64,000 nt of DNA from Herbaspirillum sp. ST 5-3 (lineage in GTDB: Bacteria; Pseudomonadota; Gammaproteobacteria; Burkholderiales; Burkholderiaceae_D): contig NZ_STGI01000005.1 in the NCBI RefSeq assembly GCF_004804275.1, positions 248,001-312,000 of the forward strand. Reading direction: 5' to 3'. Shown here piece by piece: positions 29,918-38,541 of the stretch. The position numbers and the translations under genes are program-made. Under the pieces are notes generated by a model. It searched no databases. It had not been told where the DNA came from and saw only the letters and a program-made list of their open reading frames with translations. Positions within the stretch are counted from its first letter, which is position 1. Every line of letters begins with the position of its first letter.

Positions 29918-30161
29918 GGGAACCTTCTTCGTGTCGCAAGGCCTGCGCCTTTTCAAGCTCGTTGAACATGTCGAGCGTGCGCTGCGCCTCTTCCGGATCG
30001 ACCTTGCCGATCGCATAACCGACGTGCACGATCACGTAGTCGTCGACGGACACGGCATCGACCAGCGCCGTCGAGATTTCCTTGCGCACGCCGGCCAGAT
30101 CGATCACTGCGAGCTGGCCCGATCGCACTTCCACCACGCGTGCGGGAATTGCTAAACACAT
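29901..30161 (-). CDS. hypC: Hydrogenase maturation chaperone HypC
   Basis: 86-residue chaperone starting [13 protein letters not shown]2 (after Met removal, the N-terminal cysteine) binds iron. It transfers the Fe(CN)2CO group with HypD to a large subunit. It overlaps hypF by ten bases and hypD by 17. A shorter paralogue is encoded at 38279 beside the uptake hydrogenase, so the two may serve different large subunits. Confidence 0.95.
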   Translation of the reverse strand: MCLAIPARVVEVRSGQLAVIDLAGVRKEISTALVDAVSVDDYVIVHVGYAIGKVDPEEAQRTLDMFNELEKAQALRHEEGSHEIHR

Positions 30162-31315
30162 GCATCCGCTCCTGTTTCGATGAGTTGTTGCGCCGCGACC
30201 CAGGCCTGGCCGAGCGCCAATCCGGCATCGCCGCAGGACACCTTTTGCGGCAGAAAGACATGCAGTCCGCGGCGGTCGAGGTCGGCGCTCAGGCGCGAGG
30301 TCAGCACGCGATTGAGAAAGCATCCGCCGCCGAGTGCCACGGCGCGCACGTCATACTGCTTTGCCGCCTGCTCGGCCCACTCGGCGAGCGCGCCGGCGAG
30401 CGTGGTGTGAAACAGCGCGGCGCCGCGTGCGATGCTCTTCGCGTCGCCGTTATCGGCCAGTGCGAACAGTTGGGTGAACAGAGGCCGCAGATCGAGTACG
30501 CCTGCGTCATCGATCATATAGTCGCCTGTGCGGCCCGGCTCGCCGTGTTCGGCAAGATAGGCAGAGGCCAGCTTTTCCAGCGCGATTGCCGCCTCCGCTT
30601 CGAAGGCCTGCCTGACGCTGATGTCGAGTGCGCCGGCAGCGGCGTCGAACCAGCGTCCGGCGCCGGTTGCAAGCGGGCAGTTCAGCCCGCGCGTCAGCAT
30701 GGTCTGCACGGTCTGCGCGGCGGGCATGCCGACCGTTTCACCGTAACGCGTCGTGATTTCCGCATTGCGTCCCATCGCATGCAAGGCCGATGCGGCCATG
30801 CGCCAGGGTTCGCGGGCAGCGACGTCGCCGCCGGGCAAGGCGAGCGCAAGCAGATGCCCCGGCCGCTGCCACTGCGCGCCATCCACCCAGATCAGTTCGC
30901 CACCCCAGGCGACGCCGTCGGTGCCGAGGCCGACTCCATCGAGCGCAAGGCCGATCATCGGTTCCCGCATGCCGTATTCGGCGGCTACAGCAGCAATGTG
31001 TGCGTGATGATGCTGTACGCCGATTGCCGGAACGCCCAGTTCGCCGGCAATGCGCACGGCCAGTTGCGTGCTGAAAAAATCGGGATGAAGGTCGTGCGCC
31101 ACCGCATCGACGCGGCCGTCCGCTTGTGCGAGCAAGGTTTCAAGCGACTGTTCCAGGGCGATGCAATTGGCCGGGTCGCCGAGGTCGCCGTGCACCGGGG
31201 ACCATTGCACATGCTGTCGATGCAGCAGGCAGGTGGCGTTCTTGAGCCACGCGCCGCAGGCGAGAATTTTCGTGTCCGATGCCGCGGCTGGCAGATCGAG
31301 AGAGACGGTAGTCAT
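30152..31315 (-). CDS. hypF: Short-form HypF carbamoyltransferase domain
   Basis: 387 residues, about half the usual ~750. Only the Kae1-like carbamoyltransferase domain is present (iron-binding HHHAH at 102-106, [31 protein letters not shown]). The N-terminal acylphosphatase, zinc-finger and YrdC-like domains are missing. The upstream frame is occupied by hypB, so this is not a sequencing truncation: the ATG at 31315 overlaps the hypB stop (ATGA). Short HypF1 proteins are known from Ralstonia eutropha. Whether it acts alone or with a full HypF elsewhere cannot be told. Confidence 0.9.
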   Translation of the reverse strand: MTTVSLDLPAAASDTKILACGAWLKNATCLLHRQHVQWSPVHGDLGDPANCIALEQSLETLLAQADGRVDAVAHDLHPDFFSTQLAVRIAGELGVPAIGVQHHHAHIAAVAAEYGMREPMIGLALDGVGLGTDGVAWGGELIWVDGAQWQRPGHLLALALPGGDVAAREPWRMAASALHAMGRNAEITTRYGETVGMPAAQTVQTMLTRGLNCPLATGAGRWFDAAAGALDISVRQAFEAEAAIALEKLASAYLAEHGEPGRTGDYMIDDAGVLDLRPLFTQLFALADNGDAKSIARGAALFHTTLAGALAEWAEQAAKQYDVRAVALGGGCFLNRVLTSRLSADLDRRGLHVFLPQKVSCGDAGLALGQAWVAAQQLIETGADACV

Positions 31316-32277
31316 AGGGACTCCGCCAATACCCGGCGCTCTTGCGCGATCCAGTCGAGCCAGGCGTCCATGCCCTGGCCGTTGGTAGCGGACACTTGCA
31401 GCACTTCGATGGCCGGGTTGACGCGCCGTGCGTAGGCGATGCATTGATCGAGGTCGAAACGCAAATACGGCAACAGATCGACCTTGTTCAGGATCATCAA
31501 TCGCGCGGCGGCGAACATGTCGGGATACTTGAGCGGCTTGTCTTCGCCTTCGGTCACGGACAGGATCGCGACCTTGGCTGCCTCGCCAAGATCCCACATC
31601 GCGGGACACACAAGGTTGCCGACGTTTTCGATAAACAGGATGCCGCCCTGCCCTTCATGCCCGCCGTGTCCGTCATGCGCATGCAGCGGCAATCGCGCAA
31701 ACGCATTGCCGACCATCTGCGCGTCGAGATGGCAGCCCTTGCCGGTATTGATCTGGATAGCCGGTGCACCGGTGGCGCGAATGCGATCGGCGTCGTTGCT
31801 GGTCTGCTGGTCGCCTTCGATGACTGCGACCGGAGGGAAGTTTCCGCGCTGCCTGATCGCTTCGATGGTCGCGCACAGCAGCGTCGTCTTGCCGGAGCCG
31901 GGACTGGAGACGAGATTGAGCGCCAGGATACCGTGATGCGCGAAGTGCTCGCGATTCTGCGCGGCGAAGCGGTTGTTCTTGCCAAGCACATCCTGTTCAA
32001 GCTTGATGGTGCGCGCCTGGCTGACGCCGGGAATCGAGACGCAGGCCGGTCCATGGCCGAAGTGCAGGTCGCCGGTGGCCGCGTCGACTGCAACATGATC
32101 GTGCTCATGTTCGTGCGCGTGGTCATGCTCGTGGTCATGATCGTGATGATGGCCATGCGGGTGATGATGCAGACTGCCCGCCGGTCGCTGCACTTGCCGA
32201 TATGGCAATCCGGTTTCCATCGATTGATCCTGCGCGTTGCCGGTCCCCTTGTTTCCACATCCGCATACGACACACAT
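31312..32277 (-). CDS. hypB: Nickel-insertion GTPase HypB
   Basis: 321-residue GTPase that delivers nickel with HypA. It carries the N-terminal high-affinity metal motif CVVCGC (C2, C5, C7), a histidine-rich stretch at residues 37-61 with about 16 histidines alternating with Asp/Glu, the P-loop SSPGSGKTT near 124-132, and the C-terminal NKVDLLPY G4 motif. The His-rich segment suggests nickel storage. It is the first gene of the long minus-strand hyp/hox run. Confidence 0.97.
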   Translation of the reverse strand: MCVVCGCGNKGTGNAQDQSMETGLPYRQVQRPAGSLHHHPHGHHHDHDHEHDHAHEHEHDHVAVDAATGDLHFGHGPACVSIPGVSQARTIKLEQDVLGKNNRFAAQNREHFAHHGILALNLVSSPGSGKTTLLCATIEAIRQRGNFPPVAVIEGDQQTSNDADRIRATGAPAIQINTGKGCHLDAQMVGNAFARLPLHAHDGHGGHEGQGGILFIENVGNLVCPAMWDLGEAAKVAILSVTEGEDKPLKYPDMFAAARLMILNKVDLLPYLRFDLDQCIAYARRVNPAIEVLQVSATNGQGMDAWLDWIAQERRVLAESL

Positions 32278-32319
32278 TGTCTGTCTCCTCGCCGACTCTG
32301 CGTCGACTTTTCTTCGTTG

Positions 32320-32349
32320 AGTTTAATGAGCTTCCACTACCGTGTCCAA
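32320..32349 (-). promoter_or_regulatory. Candidate sigma70 promoter for hypB-hox operon
   Basis: Minus strand TTGGAC, 18 bases, TAAACT, placed 43 bases upstream of the hypB ATG. It is the best match in the gap. No sigma54 motif was found for this direction. A constitutive promoter would fit the need to make the H2 sensor before H2 appears. Confidence 0.4.
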
Positions 32350-32566
32350 CCTGGAAAGCAAACTTCCGCTTCGCACAGCAAGCGACACATTGATTTGTGC
32401 CGATCCGCTGGAAACCCGCTTTGCGTCTGCCCTCCAAAACGGCACTTGTGATTGCAGCTGCAGTCATCGTCCGACGCCGGCCGCGCTCTGCTCTCGCGCA
32501 TCACCGCTCCCCGCTCAGCAAGGCCCAGCCTCGATTTGCCGCGCCCGTGATGAAAAAAATGCGCCG
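32350..32566. other. Upstream regulatory region of the hyb operon
   Basis: No gene is supported here. It lies between the divergent hypB and hybO genes and should contain the activator sites for the sigma54 promoter at 32567. Visible dyads are ACACAttgatTTGTG-like sequence at 32386-32400 and GCAGCTGC near 32455. Near 32386-32398 the minus strand partly matches an IHF site (AATCAA-N4-TCG). I cannot assign a HoxA box. Confidence 0.35.
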
Positions 32567-32582
32567 TGGCACAAAAGTTGCG
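32567..32582 (+). promoter_or_regulatory. Sigma54 promoter of the hyb hydrogenase operon
   Basis: TGGCACA-AAAG-TTGCG has the invariant GG and GC dinucleotides at correct spacing and near-perfect -24/-12 elements. Transcription should begin near 32593, giving a leader of about 160 nt before hybO. HoxA, encoded at 24518, is the expected activator. Confidence 0.8.
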
Positions 32583-32751
32583 CATCACCATTCGTCCCGT
32601 CAGGTGTTCCGTACTTGCAATATTCGTGACAGCTCATGACGGCGACAGCAGACGACTCGGCAGGAATGCATTGTTGCGCATCGCGCCTGTCGTCATTTGT
32701 CTTACATATTCCAGTCGATGCGTTTCGAACATCAACGGAGAGGGGAGCGGG

Positions 32752-33927
32752 ATGAACAAGAACAAGCACGGCCGCAAGGAAGATCACGTTGCGGCGGTCG
32801 AGAAACGGCTCGGCATTTCGCGCCGCAGTTTTCTGCAGTTATGCACGGCAATGGCATCGACCATGGGCCTGCCCACAGGCGCCGATGCGGCAATCGTGCA
32901 GGCAGTGGCCAACAAGAAGCGGCCTTCGGTAATCTGGCTGCACTTTCAGGAATGCACCGGCTGCACCGAGTCAATGTTGCGTGCGGAACATCCGACGCTC
33001 GAGAAGCTGATCCTCGACGTCATTTCGCTCGATTATCACGAGACCCTGTTCGCCGCGGCGGGCCATCAGGCCGAGGCAGCACGGCGCGCGGCGATGAAGG
33101 CCAACAAGGGCAAATATCTGCTCGTGGTGGAAGGCGCGATCCCGACCAAGGACAACGGCGTCTATTGCAAGATCGGCGGCCAGACCGCGATCGATATGCT
33201 GAAGGAATGCGCAGCCGATGCTGCGGCGGTGATCGCCATCGGCAGTTGCGCTGCCTGGGGCGGCATGCCCTCCACCGGGCCGAATCCCACAGGTGCGTCG
33301 AGCGCGGCGCAAGTGCTCGGCAAGCCGGTAGCGAACATTCCCGGCTGCCCGCCGAATCCGTATAACTTCCTTTCGACGGTGGTGCACTTCCTGACCTTCG
33401 GCAAATTGCCGGAACTCGATGCCAAGAGCCGCCCGAAGTTCGCCTATTCGCGCCTGGTGCACGACAACTGCGAACGGCGCGCGCACTTCGATGCCGGCCG
33501 CTTCGCGATGGAATTCGGCGACGAGGGCCATCGCAAGGGATGGTGCCTGTACAAGCTCGGTTGCAAGGGACCGGAGACTTACGCCAACTGTCCGTCCATC
33601 CTGTTCGGCGACGTGGGCAATGCGAGCTGGCCGGTCGGCACGGGCCATCCCTGCATCGGCTGCACCGAGCAAGGCGTGGGCTTCGCGAAACCGATCCATG
33701 CGCTGGCCGAACTCAAGACCAATGTGCCGCCGGTCAGTTATCCGCGCGTCGAGGAAGAAAAGGGCCATGGCGCGACCATGGGCGCGGTCGCGGTCGTTGC
33801 GGGTGTTGCCGGCGCGGTCGTGGGCGGCACTGTCGCGATGGCGAAGAATCTCGGCAAGTGCCAGACGGAATGTCCGAGCAAATCCACCGGCAAGCCGTCC
33901 GCTGACACCGAGAGGACGGAATCATGA
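32752..33927 (+). CDS. hybO: Membrane-bound [NiFe] hydrogenase small subunit (Hyd-2 type)
   Basis: 391-residue Fe-S subunit of an uptake hydrogenase. The Tat signal SRRSFLQL (23-30) directs folded export with the large subunit. The proximal-cluster ligands are C68 and C71 (CTGC) and C166 (GSCAAWGG). The two extra cysteines of oxygen-tolerant enzymes are absent; G70 and G171 take their places. A hydrophobic C-terminal anchor spans about 341-367. The start at 32752 follows GGGAGCGG. The set hybO-A-B-C matches E. coli hydrogenase 2. Confidence 0.93.
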   Translation: MNKNKHGRKEDHVAAVEKRLGISRRSFLQLCTAMASTMGLPTGADAAIVQAVANKKRPSVIWLHFQECTGCTESMLRAEHPTLEKLILDVISLDYHETLFAAAGHQAEAARRAAMKANKGKYLLVVEGAIPTKDNGVYCKIGGQTAIDMLKECAADAAAVIAIGSCAAWGGMPSTGPNPTGASSAAQVLGKPVANIPGCPPNPYNFLSTVVHFLTFGKLPELDAKSRPKFAYSRLVHDNCERRAHFDAGRFAMEFGDEGHRKGWCLYKLGCKGPETYANCPSILFGDVGNASWPVGTGHPCIGCTEQGVGFAKPIHALAELKTNVPPVSYPRVEEEKGHGATMGAVAVVAGVAGAVVGGTVAMAKNLGKCQTECPSKSTGKPSADTERTES

Positions 33928-34928
33928 CCATCGACCGGCGCGATTTCCTGAAGGGCGCGCTGGGTGGCGGAGCATTGCTCGCCACGGCCACTTCGGTGGA
34001 GGCCCGCGACAACAAGCCGATACCGCCGGAAGCGGTCGGCCTGTTGTTCGACAGCACGCTATGCATCGGCTGCAAAGCCTGCGTCGCGGCGTGCAAGGAA
34101 GCCAACGGCATGCCTCCGGAATTTTCCACTGAAGACCAGCTCTGGGACACACCGCTCGACCTGTCCGGCAAGACGCTCAACGTCATCAAGCTGTACAAGA
34201 ACGGCACGGGCGAGAAGAAGGACAGCGAGATCAACGGCTTTGCCTTCAACAAGGCGTCCTGCCTGCACTGCGCGGACCCGTCCTGCGTGTCGGCCTGCCC
34301 GGTGAAGGCGATGACGAAAGACCCGGTGACGGGCATCGTCAGCTACAACAAGGATGCCTGCATCGGCTGCCGCTACTGCGTTGCCGCCTGCCCGTTCGGC
34401 GTGCCGCGCTTCGAGTACGACAAGGCGATCCCGAAGATCTCCAAGTGCCAGTTGTGCAAGCACCGCATGGCGGAAGGCAAGTATGCCGCTTGCGCGGAAG
34501 TGTGCCCGACCGGCGCGACACTGTTCGGCAAGGTGAAGGACCTCAAGGTGGAGGCGAAACGCCGGATGGAACTCAAGCCCGGCGTGGAAACCGCTTTCCC
34601 GCGCGGCAACCTCAACACCCGTGACCAGTCACCGCATGTGGCGAAGATCCCGAACTATGTGCAGAAGGTGTACGGCGACAAGGAAGTCGGCGGCACGCAG
34701 GTGATTCGCCTGTCCGCCGTGCCGTTCGAGAAGCTGGGCATGCCCACGCTGCCCGAACGCTCCTTCGCGGCCAATTCGGAAACCATACAGCACGGCCTGT
34801 ACAGCGGCATGGTGCTGCCGATCGCCTTCCTCGGTGTGCTCGGCTTCATTGCGAAGCGCAACGTGAAGGACGACGACAGCCACGACACCAAGCCGACGGA
34901 CAAGACACAAGGAGGTTCCGATGTCTGA
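33924..34928 (+). CDS. hybA: HybA-type periplasmic ferredoxin subunit
   Basis: 334-residue electron-transfer subunit with a Tat signal (DRRDFLKG, residues 4-11). Four [4Fe-4S] sets are visible: CIGCKACVAAC, CLHCADPSCVSACP, CIGCRYCVAACP and CQLCKHRMAEGKYAACAEVCP-type. A C-terminal hydrophobic segment (~290-310) anchors it in the membrane. It passes electrons between the small subunit and the quinone-reactive HybB. It overlaps hybO by four bases and hybB by eight. Confidence 0.93.
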   Translation: MTIDRRDFLKGALGGGALLATATSVEARDNKPIPPEAVGLLFDSTLCIGCKACVAACKEANGMPPEFSTEDQLWDTPLDLSGKTLNVIKLYKNGTGEKKDSEINGFAFNKASCLHCADPSCVSACPVKAMTKDPVTGIVSYNKDACIGCRYCVAACPFGVPRFEYDKAIPKISKCQLCKHRMAEGKYAACAEVCPTGATLFGKVKDLKVEAKRRMELKPGVETAFPRGNLNTRDQSPHVAKIPNYVQKVYGDKEVGGTQVIRLSAVPFEKLGMPTLPERSFAANSETIQHGLYSGMVLPIAFLGVLGFIAKRNVKDDDSHDTKPTDKTQGGSDV

Positions 34929-36072
34929 TGCACATCACGCCGCCCCTGCTCCGCTCGGCGGACCGATGGTGACGCCGACTACCGTTACGCTCGCCATCCT
35001 GGCAGCGATCGCGGTCGTCATCCTCGGCGTTCGCTTCCTGTACGGCATGGGCGCGGTCAGCAATATCAGCGACGGACAGACCTGGGGCATCTGGGTCGTG
35101 TACGACGTCATGATCGGCTCCGCCTTCGCCTGCGGCGGCTACGTCATGGCGATCCTGGTCTATATCTTCAACAAGGGCGAGTACCACCCGATGGTGCGGC
35201 CGGCGCTGCTGGGCAGCCTGTTCGGCTACACGCTGGCCGGCCTTTCGGCAGCCATCGACCTCGGCCGCTACTGGAATTTCTGGCATGTGTTCTGGCCGGG
35301 CTACGCGCAGCTCAATTCGGTGATGCTGGAAGTGGCCTTGTGCGTGTCGGCCTATATCCTCGTGATGTGGATCGAGTTCGCGCCGGCGCTGCTGGAGAAG
35401 TTCGGCCTCAACGTGGCGAAGAAAAAACTGAGCAAGGTGCTGTTCTTCTTCATCGCGCTCGGTGTGGTATTGCCGTCCATGCACCAGTCCTCGCTCGGCG
35501 CCATGCTCACGGTGTTCGGCTATCACGTGCATCCGCTGTGGCAAAGTCCGGTCATTTCGCTGCTGTTTCTGATGACTGCGGTGACGACCGGCTTCGCGGT
35601 GGTGATCTTCGAATCCTGCCTGTCCTCGTCCGGATTCCGGCGCGCATTGGAAATGGATTTGATGACCAAACTGTCGCGCCTGATGGTATGGACAGTGGCG
35701 GCGTACATCATCATCCGCCTGGCAGATCTGGCGATGCGCGGTGCGTTCGGCTTCATGTTCGAACCCGGACTCAAGGCCTTGATGTTCTGGATCGAGATGA
35801 TCGCCTTCATCGTGCCGGTGTTCATGCTGCGCGACGAGAAGCGCCGCACTCAGCCGGCCAAGCTGTTCGTCGCCGCCGTGCTGCTGATGGCGGGCGCCTT
35901 CCTGCTGCGCATCAACGCCTATATCGTCGGTTACAGCACCGGGCTGGGCTGGAGCTACTTCCCCTCGGTGCCGGAACTCATGGTCAGCATCGGCATTATC
36001 GCAATCGAAATCCTGGGCTACATCGTGCTGGTTCGGTATCTGCCGATCCTGCCGCAAGAAGAATCAATTTAG
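34921..36072 (+). CDS. hybB: HybB/NrfD-type integral membrane subunit
   Basis: 383-residue NrfD-family protein with about ten hydrophobic helices, lacking haem ligands typical of HyaC/HoxZ cytochrome b. It should connect the hydrogenase to the quinone pool. It includes the family's TWGIWVVYDVMIGSAFACGGY helix region near residues 54-74 and SSLGAMLTVFGYHVHPLWQS near 190. Translation is coupled to hybA by an eight-base overlap. Confidence 0.92.
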   Translation: MSDAHHAAPAPLGGPMVTPTTVTLAILAAIAVVILGVRFLYGMGAVSNISDGQTWGIWVVYDVMIGSAFACGGYVMAILVYIFNKGEYHPMVRPALLGSLFGYTLAGLSAAIDLGRYWNFWHVFWPGYAQLNSVMLEVALCVSAYILVMWIEFAPALLEKFGLNVAKKKLSKVLFFFIALGVVLPSMHQSSLGAMLTVFGYHVHPLWQSPVISLLFLMTAVTTGFAVVIFESCLSSSGFRRALEMDLMTKLSRLMVWTVAAYIIIRLADLAMRGAFGFMFEPGLKALMFWIEMIAFIVPVFMLRDEKRRTQPAKLFVAAVLLMAGAFLLRINAYIVGYSTGLGWSYFPSVPELMVSIGIIAIEILGYIVLVRYLPILPQEESI

Positions 36073-36081
36073 GAGACAAGC

Positions 36082-37785
36082 ATGACAAAGAGAATCACGA
36101 TCGATCCGATCACCAGGATTGAGGGCCATCTCCGGATCGACTGCGAGGTTGACGGCGGCAAGGTCAAGAAGGCATGGGCCTCGGGCCAGATGTGGCGCGG
36201 CGTGGAGCAGATCCTGGTAGGACGCGATCCGCGCGACGCCTGGTCGATCACGCAGCGCATCTGCGGCGTCTGCACCACCGTGCATGCAATCACCTCGGTG
36301 CGCGCCATCGAAAACGCGCTGAAGATGGAAATCCCGCTCAACGCGCAATACATCCGCAACCTGATCATCACGGCGCACGCGATCCACGACCACATCGTGC
36401 ACTTCTACCATCTGTCCGCGCTGGACTGGGTGGACGTCACCTCGGCACTCAAGGGAGACCCGGCGAAGACCGCTCAACTGGCGGAAAGCCTGTCGACCTG
36501 GAGCGGCAACAGCAAGCATGAATTCGCGAAGGTGAAAGAGCGCCTGTCCGGCTTCGTCGGCACCGGGCAGCTCGGCATCTTCACCAATGGCTACTGGGGC
36601 CACCCGGCGATGAAGCTGACGCCGGAAGTAAACCTGCTGGCGACCACGCACTATCTGCAGGCGCTGGATATCCAGCGCAAGGCGAACAAGATCGTGTCCA
36701 TCCTCGGCGCGAAGACACCGCACATCCAGAACATTGCCGTGGGCGGCGTGTCCAACCCGATCGATTTCGATTCGCAATCCTCGCTGACCATGGAACGCCT
36801 GATGGCGGTCAAGGGCTGGATCGACGAGCTGGCCGATTTCGTGAAGAACGTGTATCTGGTCGACGTGGCCGCCATTGGCGCCTTCTATGCCGACTGGACC
36901 GGCATCGGCGCCGGCGTCATGGAGTACCTCGCAGTGCCGGATATTCCGCTCGACACCAAGGGCACACAGTTCGCCATGCCGGGCGGCTACATCCAGGGGG
37001 GCGATCTCGCTTCCTTCAAGCAGATCAAGAGCTTCAGCGACCAGTATTTCCGCGACGGCGTCGAGGAGAGCGTCAAGCACGCCTGGTACAAGGGCGGCAA
37101 GGGCGCGCTGCATCCGTTCAAGGGCGAGACCGAGCCGCAATACACCGACTTCCAGGACGACGGCAAATATTCCTGGGTCAAGTCGCCGACCTTCTATGGC
37201 AAGCCGGCGCAAGTCGGCCCCTTGTCGCGCGTGCTGACCATGGTCGCGGCCAAGCATGAGCCGACCATCAAGTATGTGAACCAGACGCTCGACACAGTCA
37301 GTGCACTGGCGAAAACCAAGGTCCCGGTCGCCGCCCTGCACTCCACCATCGGCCGCCACGCAGCGCGCGCCGTGTCCTGCGCGGTGCAGGTCGACATCCT
37401 CGCGCAGCAGTGGCAACTGCTGGTCGAGAACATTGCCAAGGGCGACCAGAAGACCTTCAACAAGCCGAGCTTCCCGAAAGGCGAAGTCACCGGCGTCGGT
37501 TTCCACGAAGCGCCGCGCGGCGCGCTGTCGCACTGGGTCGTTCTCAATGACGGCAAGATCAGCAATTATCAATGCGTCGTGCCGACCACATGGAACGCGG
37601 CGCCGCGCAACGAGCATGACGCCATCGGGCCGTACGAGGCATCGCTGCTGAATACGCCGGTGGCCGATCCGGAGCGCCCGCTGGAAGTGCTGCGCACGGT
37701 GCACTCCTTCGACCCCTGCCTCGCCTGTGCGGTGCATGTGCTCGACGCTGACCAGCAGGAGGTTGTGAAAGTTCAGGTGTTATAG
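36082..37785 (+). CDS. hybC: Membrane-bound [NiFe] hydrogenase large subunit
   Basis: 567-residue catalytic subunit. The active-site ligands are C61 and C64 (RICGVC) and C546 and C549 (DPCLAC). The precursor continues 15 residues past H552 (VLDADQQEVVKVQVL), the peptide removed by the HybD protease after nickel insertion. This distinguishes it from HoxC. It follows AGGAGA, ten bases after hybB. It oxidises H2 in the periplasm. Confidence 0.96.
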   Translation: MTKRITIDPITRIEGHLRIDCEVDGGKVKKAWASGQMWRGVEQILVGRDPRDAWSITQRICGVCTTVHAITSVRAIENALKMEIPLNAQYIRNLIITAHAIHDHIVHFYHLSALDWVDVTSALKGDPAKTAQLAESLSTWSGNSKHEFAKVKERLSGFVGTGQLGIFTNGYWGHPAMKLTPEVNLLATTHYLQALDIQRKANKIVSILGAKTPHIQNIAVGGVSNPIDFDSQSSLTMERLMAVKGWIDELADFVKNVYLVDVAAIGAFYADWTGIGAGVMEYLAVPDIPLDTKGTQFAMPGGYIQGGDLASFKQIKSFSDQYFRDGVEESVKHAWYKGGKGALHPFKGETEPQYTDFQDDGKYSWVKSPTFYGKPAQVGPLSRVLTMVAAKHEPTIKYVNQTLDTVSALAKTKVPVAALHSTIGRHAARAVSCAVQVDILAQQWQLLVENIAKGDQKTFNKPSFPKGEVTGVGFHEAPRGALSHWVVLNDGKISNYQCVVPTTWNAAPRNEHDAIGPYEASLLNTPVADPERPLEVLRTVHSFDPCLACAVHVLDADQQEVVKVQVL

Positions 37786-37787
37786 CC

Positions 37788-38279
37788 ATGCGCATCGTCA
37801 TCCTCGGCGTCGGCAACATCCTTCTCTCCGACGAAGGTGTCGGCGTGCGTGCGGTCGAACGCTTCCAGCGCGAGTACCGCGTGCCGCCCGGTGTCGAGGT
37901 GATCGACGGCGGAACCGCCGGCATGGAATTGCTGGAAGACCTCGCCAATGCCACGCACCTGATCATCGTCGATGCGGTGCGCAGCAGGAAAGCGCCCGGC
38001 ACCATGGTGCGCATCGCCGGTCCCGATGTGCCGGTGTTTTTCAAGACCAAGCTGTCGCCGCATCAGGTCGGCCTGTCCGATGTGCTGGCGACGCTGGCGT
38101 TCAATGATGAACAACCCGGCGGCGTGACCGTGTTCGGCGTCGAACCGGTGTCGCTCGACACCGGCATGGCGCTCACGCCGCAAGTGGAAGCCTTGTTGCC
38201 GGCGCTGACCTCCCACCTGGTCGCCGAGCTGGCCCTGCTCGGCATCGCGGTCGAACCGATCGCACAGGAGGCGGCCTGA
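37788..38279 (+). CDS. hybD: Hydrogenase maturation endopeptidase HybD
   Basis: 163-residue nickel-dependent protease that trims the HybC C-terminus. The three metal-sensing residues of the HybD family are present: E16 in LLSDEGVG, the Asp in IIVDAV near 62 and the His in LSPHQVG near 92. It starts two bases after the hybC stop and shares one base with the following hypC-like gene (TGATG). Confidence 0.95.
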   Translation: MRIVILGVGNILLSDEGVGVRAVERFQREYRVPPGVEVIDGGTAGMELLEDLANATHLIIVDAVRSRKAPGTMVRIAGPDVPVFFKTKLSPHQVGLSDVLATLAFNDEQPGGVTVFGVEPVSLDTGMALTPQVEALLPALTSHLVAELALLGIAVEPIAQEAA

Positions 38280-38509
38280 TGTGCATGGCCATCCCTTCGC
38301 GCATCGTTGCCATCGACGGCGACATGGCAACGGTCGAAGCATTCGGCCGGCAACGTCATGTGAGCCTGCTCCTGATGCAGCACCCGGTGCAGCTCGGCGA
38401 GTATCTGCTGATCCAGGCCGGGGGCTTCGCCTACGAATGCGTGGCGCCGGATCGCGCGCTGGAAACACTGGCTATTTTGGACGGGATCGTCGATCATGCG
38501 GAAAATTGA
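38279..38509 (+). CDS. Second HypC/HybG-type chaperone
   Basis: 76-residue HypC-family protein starting MCMAIPSRIVAI, with the essential N-terminal Cys2. It is divergent from the HypC at 29901 and ten residues shorter. Located directly behind the uptake hydrogenase genes, it is the natural dedicated chaperone for HybC, equivalent to HybG or HoxL-like proteins. The gene name is left open because HypC, HybG and HoxL are hard to separate by sequence alone. Confidence 0.9.
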   Translation: MCMAIPSRIVAIDGDMATVEAFGRQRHVSLLLMQHPVQLGEYLLIQAGGFAYECVAPDRALETLAILDGIVDHAEN

Positions 38510-38541
38510 CCGCGACCTCTGACTGAATTTCCTATTGCACC

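Noticed and set aside
31316-31609. Possible N-terminal extension of HypF in the open frame upstream of 31315
   Set aside because: That frame lies over the hypB coding region, is arginine-rich and out of frame with hypB, and shows no acylphosphatase or zinc-finger motif.
32135-32467. Open frame upstream of and overlapping hypB on the minus strand, in the place where hypA often lies
   Set aside because: The translation has no HypA features (no N-terminal MHE, no zinc cysteine pairs); the true hypA is at 39656.
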